Source: Dipteris shenzhenensis (lineage: Eukaryota > Polypodiophyta > Polypodiopsida > Gleicheniales). From it: a stretch of 64,000 bases of DNA. The stretch is from NCBI GenBank assembly GCA_047967505.1, contig CM106540.1. One strand, written 5' to 3'. The position numbers were made by a program, and so were the translations under genes. The notes beneath the pieces are model-generated. The model searched no databases. It worked only from the letters and a program-made list of their open reading frames with translations, and was not told the DNA's origin. This document shows, one piece after another, positions 33,238 through 43,880 of this stretch (positions are counted from its first letter, which is position 1; each line of letters opens with the position of its first letter).

Positions 33238-35067
33238 CTTAGGAGGCTGGTTCGGAACTTCCTTTGGTCCGGGGAGGATGGCCTCAGAGTTACCAGAGCC
33301 AGGGTTGCTTGGCAGACAGTCATTCTTCCGCAGGCTGAGGGAGGCCTGGGGGTCATCGATCCAGAGCTTCAGAGTCAGGCCTTGTTAGGCAAGTTAGTCA
33401 TCCGCGGTTTGACCCCGGGGGGGTAGACGTGGAAGATGTTACTTCAGCAGGGGGTCGGTTCTTGTGTCCCGCGCCGAGGTGGAGAGTGGCTCCCGTCCCT
33501 CAGGTGGATCTTCACTTCCGCCCCGCTCACTCAGCCCCGTTCCCCACTCGTTTGTAGCCTCCTCATGGTTTGGAGGCAGCTCCGCCTCAGTCTCATTCAG
33601 TCCCCTCCCCGCTGTCAAGAGGAGATCGATCGCCAGCCGCTTATCTGGAATGATCAGGTCAGAGATGCTAAGGGCCTTCAGTTGGGGGAGAGATCACATA
33701 TCAGGTGGGATGGCTAGATGAGGGGGCCAGCCCGGTCCCTTCGAGTTTGGAGGGACACGTATAGACATTTGGAGACGGCTGATCTCGCAGACGCAGCTGG
33801 AGGTGCACGTGGAGCCCAGGCGAGACGCACGGAGATCGACGGCGCGATCCCAACTGATTGGTTGGTTCCACCTGAGCCTCAAATCCTCATGCCTGGTGAC
33901 GACCGTTGGCTGGGACAGTTCACCCCCCGTGGCATCCCACTGGTGGTCGCAGGACGTATGGACGACTCCTCTATTTCCTTCTTCGCGGTTATGGGGGATG
34001 GACGACTCAGGAGAGAGGATGCGCTCATCGACCCCCTACTCCCATGGCAGAGGGTTCGGGTCGTAGGCCTTTTGGGGAAGGTCTGGCGTACCGATCCTAG
34101 CATTGAGCAGGATCAGATGCAGCTTTGGCGACTCTGGCTCTGGGAGGGGCGGGCCTTGTCAGAGCTTGATTGGGACCCAAGAGAGTGGAGTTGGCCAGAG
34201 ATTGTGACAGGACAGGGGCCGACCTCCTTCTTTGCCTACAGCACGACTTTGGGCAGGCGAGTTCTTGGGAGGATGCAAAGCCGCCCCCCCACCCAGCGGC
34301 CCAGCTGGTATGCACAGGGTATTTCCAGATTCTTTTTGCAGGCCTTCTGGAAGGCCTTGTGGGAGAGCTGGCGGCCGCGGAAGATCTCCTACTTCCTGTG
34401 GCTTCTTGCCCACAAAGGTCTTCCGGTGGGGAGCTGGTTGCGACACATAGGCCAGGACGGACGCTGTCAGATCTGCCATGAGGTTGAGGAGTCACCAAAA
34501 CACTGCCTGTGGAGCTGCACTCGTGCCCAGGAAGTGTGGAGGTGGACTTTCGGGATTCTCACTCGCGCAGCACCGGAGCTAGGTGTGATCACTTGGGGCG
34601 CGTTCTGTTGGTGCAGCACCGCACCTGGTCTACATCACTTATTCGAGGCATGCCAGCAGGACCCCACTTTCCTTATCACACAGGGAACGTGGGGGCCGCT
34701 CGAGGGTATCCCGCAGCACCTAGCAGAGGCTGATACAGGAGTTCAGGAGAGGCTGCCAGTCTGGGAGATTATTAGCAGCATCGCAGGGTGGCACATTTGG
34801 ACCTCGCGTTGCGCGCAGATCCTCGGTGGCACCTCCTTATCGACTGCCCAGATCATGACTGATATTTGGAGCGAGATTATTCATACCCTCACAGGCCAGT
34901 GGGACCAGATTCAGGGAGATTCCCAGTCCGGTCGGGAGAAGCGGAGACGCTTCCTCCGGGCTTGGGACACACAGGGCCTCTTCTTCGAGCAGACTTCGCA
35001 GGGCCTTCGGTGGCGCTACTCACCACCCCGATGGCTGTTCATTCACACTCGCCTTATCCCGCCGTGA
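33238..35067 (+). pseudogene. ORF2 C-terminal region with zf-RVT of the GC-rich LINE
   Basis: Same reading frame as the RT, interrupted by TAG at 33,424-33,426 and 33,715-33,717, then open for 449 codons to TGA at 35,065-35,067. It includes LVRNFLWSGEDG, AEGGLGVIDPEL, ISYFLWLLAHKGLPVGSW and the zinc ligands CQICHEVEESPKHCLWSC near 34,464-34,520, the zf-RVT signature. No RNase H domain is seen. The three interrupting stops are all TAG, each one transition away from CAG or TGG. Confidence 0.88.
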
Positions 35068-35197
35068 GAGAGTGATTTTATTTTGTTACCTTTTAGGGCT
35101 GTGTCCGATTTGTGAACGCAGTTGTCAGCTACAAGCTGACCTTTTGTATCTTGTTCTCGAAGTAATATAATTAGCACTGTTTTTTCGGCAAAAAAAA

Positions 35198-35210
35198 AAG
35201 GATAATCAGC
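35198..35210. repeat. Right target-site duplication of the GC-rich LINE
   Basis: AAGGATAATCAGC, identical to 28,364-28,376 and present once at the empty site in unit 2 (about 16,248-16,260). Confidence 0.9.
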
Positions 35211-35305
35211 TTAATGAGATCCTAACGCCATTTTCCTATCAGCTAAGAGTGTGAATGGTCATCGCTTGGAGAATATAATAGGGATGGACAGGAAGGAGCA
35301 GTTGT

Positions 35306-36233
35306 CTAGTGGGAGAGATCCTTACCATGGTCAAAGGTACAAACCCTTTGCCTACTTGGAGCTTTCCTAACTGGATCCTCCTTAAGAACAATTGCCCATG
35401 ACAGCTTGGGAACAATCCCCTTCCTTTCATCCACAACACCATAACCCATGTGACCAGAAAACATGAGGGTCTTGTATTCCGTTCCATTGTCATCAACTAA
35501 CACATCCACCGTAAGATAACCAGGAGGTATGTCATCAGTGTCTATGACCGGAAATTCTACATTCCTGTTTTCAAGCCTGAGCCTGAAGTTGTCCGCCTGC
35601 CAGGTACCTTTCCTATTGAACACACAGAAGACAGAAAGCCATCCACTCAAATATACACTACCAGAGCCTAAGCTACTGTAGTGGCAGATTTTGCTCCAAA
35701 AGTTGAGGTCAATATTTCCCTTGCTGGTTTGTATCAGCTGGGCTGTGATCCTCTTGAGCATGCGAGCCCACTTGTTGCAAACTGTGCGATAATTCTCAAG
35801 TTTGTCTATACGGCTATGAATAGCTTCCCAATCCCGTGCAGTGCCTGCAAGAGTGACTTGAGGGATCGCACACATCAAACAACGCTTGTAGCTAAAGTAA
35901 CTCTTCATTGTTGCCATCAAGGCCACACTGCCAATGATGCTGTCATCATCCGTGGTCGTAAAGTCTGAATTGAGTCACAACTGCCAGCCATACATCATCA
36001 GGCCGAATCACGAGATTGTGGTGCCGATTGTAGGCATCCAAAATTCCGTGCACAAAGCCATTGGGTTTTGGGCAAAAGTCGACGTCTTTCCACTTGCTTT
36101 CCTGCAGGACTGTCCTGCACCTTTCTTGCTTGTATTCCTCAAGAAGAGCCAAGTAGTGCTTGCTGGGGCTACTGCAGAAAGTAGTAACGACGGAAGCAAG
36201 ATGATCTGCAACCTTGAAAGTAACACCAGGCAT
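35306..36233 (-). pseudogene. DUF4419 gene copy, unit 3, with 191-bp internal deletion
   Basis: N-terminal part (ATG 36233) is intact through RPDDVWLAVVTQF, then breaks. Compared with unit 2, bases equivalent to 17,007-17,197 are missing at about 35,956. That removes the HEGKKEL and the start of the FSTTT regions and shifts the frame (191 is not a multiple of 3). The C-terminal part resumes as MALMATMKSYFSY to the normal stop at 35,306. Residue differences from unit 2 include CGIPQ changed to CAIPQ and the T to D change in DTDDIPP. It cannot make the full protein. Confidence 0.85.
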
Positions 36234-36548
36234 GATGCAGTTGGCAGTTCAAATTTTGTCCTTTGAAAGGGGCTTCGAGCTTGTCCTAATGCGCTCGCCA
36301 AATGCTAGCTTACCGAGCTCTAGGGAGAGTAAGAGCTGAGGGGAGGAGCAGCAGCTCAAGCAGGAGACGCAAGGGGAGAAGCAGCAGCTGTGATTGCTTC
36401 CTCAAAGGACTAACATTGCGTTTATTGCACGTAATCGCCACTGTTCATCAATGACTGGTTCCACCATTGCGGGTGGGTCTACTGCGCGTATTCCCCATGG
36501 TTCAGCTTACGACTGCATTTAGTGACTTCGTCCTCTTTGGCCTGCCCC

Positions 36549-36550
<2 letters not shown>
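36234..36550. other. DUF4419 upstream region, unit 3, shortened
   Basis: Matches 17,475-17,775 with one 66-bp repeat copy, then jumps at about 36,515 to sequence equivalent to 18,643, so roughly 870 bp of upstream region is deleted. Confidence 0.65.
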
Positions 36551-36597
<47 letters not shown>

Positions 36598-36682
36598 TTT
36601 TCTCTCTCCTTTCTTTCCTCTCGCTCTCTCCCTCTCTGTCTGTCTGTCTCTCTCTTCTTCTTCTTCTTCTCTCTAGGCAAGC

Positions 36683-36721
<39 letters not shown>
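36551..36721. repeat. Compound CT microsatellite, unit 3
   Basis: (CT)n runs at about 36,551-36,592 and 36,692-36,721 with an intervening TCTG and TTC-rich linker; counterpart of 18,676-18,858. Confidence 0.95.
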
Positions 36722-36723
<2 letters not shown>

Positions 36724-36919
36724 AGCCACATGAATGAATTCATCTTGTTGACTTTTGGACCATTTGCATTTACTAATCTTTGTACACTCTTTCCTTTTCA
36801 TGCCTCCGATTTTTGCTCTCTCTTAAGCATTTCACTCACCCACAGCAGGCCTAATGAATGATAGATATATATCATTCAGCTTGTTTATTTTTATTTTTTT
36901 GCATGGAAAATTAATTAAA

Positions 36920-37209
36920 TTATAAGAAAGTGGAAATACAATTATGTAGACGGCTAAGCGCTCCAAACACTATAAGCACTTCAGGACACCTAGCACTATA
37001 AAACCCCAACACTGCCAAAACCTCAGACATGAGATTAGCAATCATATCATCCTGAAGTGGCACTCCTTTGAAAATCAGAGCATTGCGAACTTTCCATATG
37101 AACTGAAGAGTCACTCTTCATATGATATCCCAAACACGAATCAAACTTTGCCACGCCTTCATGATATGTCTCCTCCAAACAGATACAATATCCATGGGTG
37201 CCCAAGGTC
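36920..37209 (-). pseudogene. LINE ORF2 C-terminal fragment (family 3), minus strand
   Basis: The minus strand at 36,920-37,114 reads LQFIWKVRNALIFKGVPLQD, matching the 'IWkxRNxxiF' motif that follows zf-RVT in plant LINEs. The zf-RVT itself is lost here: the sequence skips from about 37,145 to sequence equivalent to 48,930. The gypsy element inserted a little further on. Unit 4 has the equivalent at 48,490-48,620. Confidence 0.7.
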
Positions 37210-37214
37210 ACCAC

Positions 37215-37529
37215 TGGAATGAAGGTGGGAAAAAGAAGGATTTTAAGGGGGAAATAGATGGGAGAATAGTAGGGGAAATGCGGGAACTGTGGGGGACTAT
37301 ATAAGTCAACCCAAAAGGATTGTAAGGGACTTTTTGATGTGACATCTAATCCTATCTACTCTCCCTCCTGCTACCTGCTGCCTACGCTCACACTCTCTCT
37401 CTCTCCCCCTCTCTCTATTCCCTCAGCCTTCTCTCTCTTCCTTTCTCCTTCCCCTTCTCCTCTCTTCTCCTCCCTTCCTTTTGCTATTCTCTCCCCATCT
37501 CCAAATCTGCCCCTTCCCCCTTCTCTACA
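37215..37529 (+). repeat. 5' LTR of gypsy element
   Basis: 315 bp, TGGAATGAAGG to TCTCTACA. It contains CTATATAAG at about 37,297-37,305, a plausible TATA box, and a long pyrimidine-rich 3' half. Confidence 0.95.
37297..37304 (+). promoter_or_regulatory. Putative TATA box in 5' LTR
   Basis: CTATATAAGTC lies about 85 bp into the LTR and is repeated in the 3' LTR near 41,994. The position fits a U3/R promoter; no expression evidence is available. Confidence 0.5.
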
Positions 37530-37530
37530 T

Positions 37531-37542
37531 TGGTATCAGAGC
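37531..37542 (+). other. Primer binding site, initiator tRNA-Met
   Basis: TGGTATCAGAGC, one base after the 5' LTR. This is the standard plant PBS complementary to the 3' end of tRNA-iMet, used to prime minus-strand DNA synthesis. Confidence 0.95.
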
Positions 37543-38527
37543 CTCCGACTCTGGCACCCTTGCTCTTCCTTTCACTCAGTACACCAATCTGCTGGTGAAC
37601 CCGACTTGACAAATATGCCTCTCTTTGCTCCCAAGTAGCGAGGGAAAGCGTTTTCAGTGCTGCCTTGTTCTGCATTCACCCTGGCAACAGACAAAGTTGT
37701 TGGAGAATCGACCACCGTACGAGCTTGAGTGGTAATCTAGAATCAGCTGTGAGCAACACACGAGTCCTTTGCCAAAACAAAACGTCAGCGAATCAGCATC
37801 TTGAATCCTGTTGCCCCTTTCCATCGTTAACTGCCTCTCCATCCAGTTCAAAGCATCAGAACCATGCTCAGGCATGTAGGTGGCTGGCTTCCTGCACTGA
37901 GCTTGAACGGAACGACCTTGGACAGGGCAGAAAAAGCCCGGGTGATGGAGGGCAATCACCGCGCTGTGCGCAGCTGCTCTTGTTGCGTGATCACCGCGAG
38001 ACCTTACCCGTCACCATTTGCTGAGCTATGCTGTTTGTCGCTTGTGCGACCCCGCCCACACCACGCCACCGTTGCAGCAACACCGTCCGTGGCATCGCCA
38101 TTCGTGAGCGTCTTCCTTTCTCTCCACACTGTCCGTGGCATCGTCGCTCGTGGCATCGCCGTCCGTTAGCTAGGGTTTAGGGGGGGTTGGTTAGCTACTT
38201 GGGTTTGGTTGGTTAGGTTAGTTTAGGTCTGGTGATTGGATAAGGTTGGGTTTAGTCAGTTTGGTTTAGTTGAGACTACCCTAGGTGTCTTAGTTGTCCT
38301 AAGCTCCACACCAAAAAAAAAAAAAAAGCCCTCTTTTAGGGTACTCCTACAGCCCTATTCTGGGCCTTTCTAAGCCACCTTCGTGGCTCATTTTGAGCCT
38401 CGTTTCCAGCCTCTTCACCGAGCTTTCTTCGAACCTCTTCAACGACTGCATTTGAGCCTCTTTACTGACACCTCTTGAGCCTCTACATCGAGCCTTCGAC
38501 ACTTGGCACATTTTCCTCGTGTCACTC
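37543..38527 (+). other. Gypsy untranslated leader
   Basis: About 985 bp between the PBS and the first gag ATG. No ORF is supported. It contains a G/T-rich stretch (TTAGGTTAG-like, about 38,170-38,280), an A-run at about 38,313-38,327 and a series of GAGCCTC motifs spaced roughly 20-30 bp apart (38,395-38,485). Confidence 0.6.
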
Positions 38528-41500
38528 ATGGCACCCAAACGTGCACCCCGGTCGGATGAGTCATCTCAGCACGGTGACGATGTTGCTCAGCAGGAGCAGA
38601 TGCCGGTCCCAGAGGGTGCATCTCCTTCACAGCCAGTTTCTGCTATGCCTACCGACACACAGTTTCTAGATGCATTGGCCTCGATGCTTCAGGGGGCTTT
38701 TCAGCAGATGGGTTAGCAGTTGGGGCAGCAGCTCACCACTGCTATGGCTATGCACGATACAGCTATCACCCAGATGGGTAAGAACCTTGGGCAACAGATC
38801 ACTACCGCCATCAGTATGCACGATAAGGGTAAGCAGCCCGCACCCCAGCACGGAGATCAGTCGGATAGCCAAGGTGATTTTCCTGACCCACACAGGGGAT
38901 TTATGGCTGATGGCCGTCGCACTTATGATGTTGGTTCTATGCATGCACCCCAGCATGGGGATTATGTTGATTTTGGTGATGCCTTGCCCGTGCCGCCGAG
39001 CACTTCTCTTATTGATTCTAGGCCTCCATTTGGCTCGCATATTTCATTGGCTGAGCCGTCCATTTTGGGCCGGCCCATTGGCACATTTTTGCCAACGGCG
39101 AGCATGCCTGGATTGGGTGTTGGGTTTCAGGGCAGTTGGGAGAGGGGCCAATCCTCTTCTCAACCTTTTTCTATGCCACCCACCCACCGAGATGTTTATG
39201 GCAGGCAGACTCAGCAGGGATTGCATGCTTCGATGACACCTCCTGTTAATACATTCAGTCAGACTCAGCCTGCGTATCAGGGAGGTAATGCTTTCAATCA
39301 GACGCACTTTATGCATCAGGGGAGTGGTTCTCCTAACCAGCATGATGCTGGAAGTGGGCAGCATGCAAACATGGATGATATGCTTTCAGATGCCTTACGT
39401 TCATATAGGGCTTTGCCTGAGGATGTTCGTAATGAGATGCCCTTTTCACAGTATGTGAGCTTCAAGCGTGAGTATGCTGGTAGTCACTATAGGAATAACG
39501 CAGCCAAAGATGTGAAAGATAAAATCTCTGTGCATAAGTTTAAGGGTGACACTCGCACTCCCAATGAGTTGGAGGAGTGGCTCACGAAGCTTGAAGATTA
39601 TTTCCGCTTCTACCCTAAGAATGATGAGGAGAGGATCATTTTTGCTGGCATGCATTTACAGGATTATGCACATACATGGTGGCGTTACATGCGAGAGTCA
39701 CCTCAGAAGCCTACCACCTGGAAACAGTTCAAGGAGCTTATGGTCACGACCTTCGTCTCGGCCCTGATCCTTGAACAGTACCTTGCTGAATTCTATGCAC
39801 TGTCACAAACAATTACGGTCCAGGAGTACTTGCAGCATTTTTGGAGACTTTCTTTGTTTGTACAGGATATTTCTGAGAAAGGGAAGTTGCTGCGTTTTAT
39901 ACAAGGCTTAGATCCCTCTCTAGCTGCTGATGTGAGAGCTCACAATCCTCTAACCATTGAGCGAGCAGCCCAGCTTGCTGAGGTGTTTGAGCCAAAATAT
40001 GCTGGCAAGTACAAGCATGTGTCACATGGCTTCTATGGTACTGCTTATGATGCTGACAGGAAGACAAATTCTGCTGATTGGATTGATAAGAAACCAGCAG
40101 CTGCTTCCTTCCCACGATATCCAACGGTTTCTGGAAGTAAGATGCCATATGCAAAGCCATACAGGCCCATGGATGCAAAGACAGGTGTCAAACCCAGCGC
40201 TGGTTTTGGCAAATCAGAAGTTAAACAACATTCCAGAGCCATAATGGACAGTAGGAAGAAGGCAAATTTATGCTTTAGGTGTGGAGAGAAATGGACACCT
40301 GAGCACCGAGATGTGTGCAAAATGAAGAATGTCAGCTCAGCCAAACTCAGCATGATAATTGAATTATCTGATGATGATGAAGTGACTGATGTAGCAGACC
40401 CCCACGATGTCTCTCATAAGGAATTGACAGGAGTTCATGATGTAGATGAGTCTCCTGACACAGATGCCACAAAGGGGACTGTTTTTCCTTTTGATCCGGG
40501 TGGGGCTATTGAGCAAACCACTCATGTGATGCATGAGATTGATATTCAGCCTACATGTAGCAGGAAAGGCCGTAAGCCAACACTCTCTGTGTTGGAGCAT
40601 CAACCTACAATGCCTTTTCCTGTCAGAGGTGATGCTAATGGTAATGTTCCTGTGGATGATGAACAGATTTATTGGGATGCCCAATCTACACTGTATACCA
40701 TCTCACTACATGCCTTGATGGGTGCCAAAAGTGCTGACACAATCAGGTTGAAGGGAATGATTAATGGCAGATCTGTCCATGTATTGGTAGACAGTGGTAG
40801 CACTCACAGTTTCATTAATTGTAGAACATTGCAAAGATTGGGATCAGTTGCTACAGAGATAGACCATGGTCTGAAAGTGGAGATCGCGAATGGACAGCAC
40901 ATGATCAGCAGATCACAGGTTGCCTGGCAATTCATTGAGTATGTGTTCAAGCACCATGGTTTTCCTCAGGAGATTGTCAGTGACAAGGATGCTAAATTTA
41001 TGGGTCACTTTTGGCAGGAGTTATTCACTGCAGTTGGTACTTCCCTTGCGCCTAGTACTGCTTATCATCCACAGACGGATGGACAATCAGAGAGGGTGAA
41101 CAAGTGGTTGGAGGAGTATCTAAGGCATTACTGTCATGACACGCAGAAGTCTTGGGACAAATGGTTAGCATTGGCTGAATTTTGCTACAACAGCACCAAA
41201 CACCTCTCTATTGGCATGAGTCCATTCGAGGCTATGTATGGATGCAAAGTGGGAATGCCTTCCAGGGTTGCAGACTTGGCTGTGAAAAATCAGCAAGCAA
41301 GGAATGATTTGGAGAGTATGAATGCCCTTCTGCAGTTGGCTAAGAGGAATATGCAGGATGCCCAAGCCAAGCAGAAGAAGTATGCGGATGAACAAAGGAG
41401 GTACTTATCTTTTGAAGAAGGGGATTATGTGCATTTACGTCTCCATAAGAATCGATATTCCTCGCTGAAAGGTAATACCAACACAAAGCTTGCCCACAGG

Positions 41501-41833
41501 TATTATGGCCCCTACAAAATCATCCGCAAAGTTGGGCAGGTAGCATATCAGTTGGAACTACCCAGTACCTCCAAGATCCATAATGTTTTCCATGTATCCT
41601 TGCTGAAACCACATGTCGGACAGCATGTCCAGGTTCTTCCTGAGCTGCCTCCTATGGATGAAGAGGGCCACATAATCTATGTGCCGGAGCAAATCAAGGG
41701 CTTCAGAGATCATGTACTCAGGAACAAAGCCTACACAGAATACCTCATCAAATGGAAAGGTTTAACGGAAGATGAGAATTCTTGGCAACCTGAGAGCATT
41801 GTGCAGGACTACCCCTGTCTCCTACAGAGCTGA
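38528..41833 (+). CDS. Gag-protease-integrase(C-terminal)-chromodomain polyprotein, one TAG
   Basis: From ATG 38528 to TGA 41831-41833 the frame spans 1,101 codons, interrupted only by TAG at 38,714-38,716 (codon 63, in a Gln-rich run, so probably a former CAG). Order: Gln/Pro-rich N-terminus; gag core (VHKFKGDTRTPNELEEWLTK… WWRYM… ERAAQLAEVFEPKYAG); zinc knuckle CFRCGEKWTPEHRDVC near residue 582; aspartic protease VLVDSGSTHSFI with the Asp at 755. Then comes an abrupt in-frame junction near 40,920 into integrase (IVSDKDAKF Asp 819 and GQSERVN Glu 855, exactly 35 residues apart). The chromodomain (YLIKWKGLTEDENSWQPE) is at the end. RT, RNase H, the integrase zinc domain and its first Asp are absent. 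Gag could still be produced, allowing trans-mobilisation. Confidence 0.88.
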
Positions 41834-41892
41834 TCAGTTTCTGTTGTATCCTTCTCATCCAGGGCAACCTCTTGGAAATTTTGAGGGCAAAA

Positions 41893-41911
41893 TTCTTTGG
41901 GAAGGGATGGC
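41893..41911 (+). other. Polypurine tract of gypsy element
   Basis: TTTGGGAAGGGATGGC lies immediately before the 3' LTR, the position used to prime plus-strand synthesis. Confidence 0.75.
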
Positions 41912-42226
41912 TGTAATGAAGGTGGGAAAAAGAAGGATTTTAAGGGGGAAATAGATGGGAGAATAGTAGGGGAAATGTGGGAACTGTGCGGGACTATATA
42001 AGTCAACCCAAAAGGATTGTAAGGGACTTTTTGATGTGACATCTACTCCTATCTACTCTCCCTCCTGCTACCTGCTGCCTACGCTCACACTCTCTCTCTC
42101 TCTCCCTCTCTCTATTCCCTCAGCCTTCTCTCTCTTCCTTTCTCCTTCCCCTTCTCCTCTCTTCTCCTCCCTTCCTTTTGCTATTCTCTCCCCATCTCCA
42201 AATCTGCCCCTTCCCCCTTCTCTACA
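41912..42226 (+). repeat. 3' LTR of gypsy element
   Basis: 315 bp, TGTAATGAAGG to TCTCTACA. Differences from the 5' LTR are at the third base, two sites near the TATA region, one in ATCTAATCC/ATCTACTCC and one in the CT run. Confidence 0.95.
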
Positions 42227-42231
42227 ACCAC

Positions 42232-43030
42232 TGAACCTGAGTATGAGAAGAAATACCAGAGTCATTTGAGGCACAAAATGCTAAAGAGAAATCTTTGGAG
42301 TTGTTTCCCTTTACTATTCACCCAACATCGAAGGTCTAGGTTGCAAACCACAGTAGTACTAATAGGCCAATCCACTCTCACCCTTGATAGTGTGGCTTGA
42401 AGATCTCTTGGAGTTAATCAAAATCGTCGCACCAGAGTATCCATGGATCCCTCGTATTAATATTCCACAAGTCAGCCCCAGATTGTTGAGGCGGATTGAC
42501 AAGCACAAACTCAACTGAATTGGAGCGATTCGGTTTGTAAAGTCCAATTATGGATCCAAACATTGAGTGTCAAGGATGCATCACCTCTAAGAGTATTAGA
42601 TCCCTCCCAAAGAAAATCACCCAATTGGATGCGATTCGGATTGATGTATAGTGCAACTCGTTAGACATATCGAGTTGTATGGAGCTACTCCCCGCGGAGA
42701 TTCCCCTCGAATGTGGGGAGATAGATGCGGAACATGTAGAAAGCAGTTGGAACTGTTGTGAATGAGGCTATACATCTTGGGGGAAAGGAACATTGCCACT
42801 ATTGCACAAGGTCACCCTTGGATGGAGATTTAGCTCATGCTCTCATATCATGCACCATTAAATAGAAACATCCTTGTGGATTGTCTCATAGAGTCCCACT
42901 CCTCTACTCATCCAAGCAAAAAGAATGCTTAGACCATCTAGCTGATAACACTATCCTCTAACTCGCCCACACTTAAGCTAACCATTGGTCAACCCCTCCC
43001 TCTCAACTTCCATGTGAGGGGATGGATTGA
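42232..43030. repeat. Direct repeat D, unit 3/4 junction copy
   Basis: Resumes after the gypsy element at TGAACCTGAGTATGAGAAG and corresponds to 6,545-7,359 and 48,970-49,780. No domain is recognised. Confidence 0.75.
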
Positions 43031-43515
43031 CCTTTCATAGTCAAAAAGTGCTCGAAAATCGCTCACGACCTCCACTCGCTTGCCAAATTCTAGGTATTTT
43101 ATTTTGCAAAAATTCCTCACCTGTATGTATAATCCCAATGGGTCATCATCCTTCTATTGCACCCAATCCCCAGCTATGATTATCCACATTGCTTTTATTA
43201 CAGATAATCCCCATGGGTCAACATTCTTCTTTATGGTACATTTGGATTTCCAAGGACATATTATATGTGAACTCTATGTGCAAGCTAGCAGATAAGAGGA
43301 TCTGTGTGCACCTTAGCTTGCAGAAAAAAAGTGTTTGTAACTAGAGACAATTGTGGGAGGAGAGAGTGGGTGATTGGAAATAGCTAGAATCTATGCAGGA
43401 CTTTTTTCACCTCAATCAAAGAGAAGTTGGGGTCTTGTGGCAAGTCTTGAGGAGTATCCCTAGGGCTAGCCAATGAATTTTATAAACCTAACCAACATGG
43501 AGAGCAAAACAATGT
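43030..43515. repeat. Block E spacer, unit 4
   Basis: Copy of 7,368-7,850 with a small deletion near 43,120 (part of the GCCCATTCCCCTATA string is missing). No gene. Confidence 0.65.
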
Positions 43516-43518
43516 ATA

Positions 43519-43880
43519 ATGGGAGGCAACATAGAGCTCAAAAGGGTAGATGCTAGAACGGATATAGATTACTACTATGAGACGAAGCATTGGTATCCAT
43601 TGTTGAACAACAAGTGGAGCTTACATGGAGGCACGAGTGGTGGAAGAACAAATTTTCAAAGATTTGGAGGGGCTATCAGGTTGAAGAGGGGAGATTTCTT
43701 CTTCGGAAGATCTTGCAAAATTGGCTCCTAGTTTGTAGGAGGATAAGAAGTTCATTTAAACTAGCGTATGTGCCTCTTGATCAAAGGGATAACACACTTG
43801 ATTATGTTGTAGCTTGTAGGACTTGGAGGTGGGTCGAAACCATGGCGTGGAGTTGGTTAGATCATAGGGTTCAGAACTAG
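43519..43880 (+). pseudogene. LINE zf-RVT fragment, plus strand (family 2), unit 4
   Basis: Frame from 43,590 reads WWKNKFSKIWRGYQVEEG, FLLRKILQNWLLVCRRIRSS, then TWRWVETMAWSWLDHRVQN, open for 96 codons. Relic of a LINE ORF2 tail; a possible RNase H start (AWVQFYSDGSLGP) follows at about 43,905-43,945. Confidence 0.6.

Larger units (their letters stand above)
28377..35197 (+). mobile_element. GC-rich full-length LINE (family 4) inserted in unit 3
   Basis: A 6.8-kb non-LTR retrotransposon, absent from unit 2, bounded by 13-bp direct repeats AAGGATAATCAGC at 28,364-28,376 and 35,198-35,210 and ending in an A-run (35,190-35,199). It has ORF1 (CCHC), ORF2 endonuclease, RT with YADD, and zf-RVT. 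Base composition is far more GC-rich than the array around it, so it belongs to a family with different compositional history. It is probably recent relative to the array, yet it already carries frameshifts and three TAG stops in the RT to zf-RVT frame. Confidence 0.93.
37215..42226 (+). mobile_element. Non-autonomous Ty3/gypsy chromovirus lacking RT and RNase H
   Basis: A 5,012-bp LTR retrotransposon with 315-bp LTRs starting TG and ending CA, the 5-bp target duplication ACCAC at 37,210-37,214 and 42,227-42,231, a tRNA-iMet primer binding site and a purine-rich tract before the 3' LTR. By eye the LTRs differ at 5 of 315 positions, so insertion is fairly recent. The coding frame has gag, a protease, the C-terminal half of integrase and a chromodomain. 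RT, RNase H and the integrase N-terminus are missing, so movement would need proteins from a relative. It inserted in the LINE-derived block of unit 3. Confidence 0.95.

Noticed and set aside
33235-33717. Recoding of TAG as glutamine
   Set aside because: Sense copies show CAG or TGG at comparable sites and frameshifts coexist; decay of dead elements is simpler.
34097-34498. Antisense ORFs over the LINE zf-RVT region
   Set aside because: Shadows of the real ORF2 frame in GC-rich DNA.
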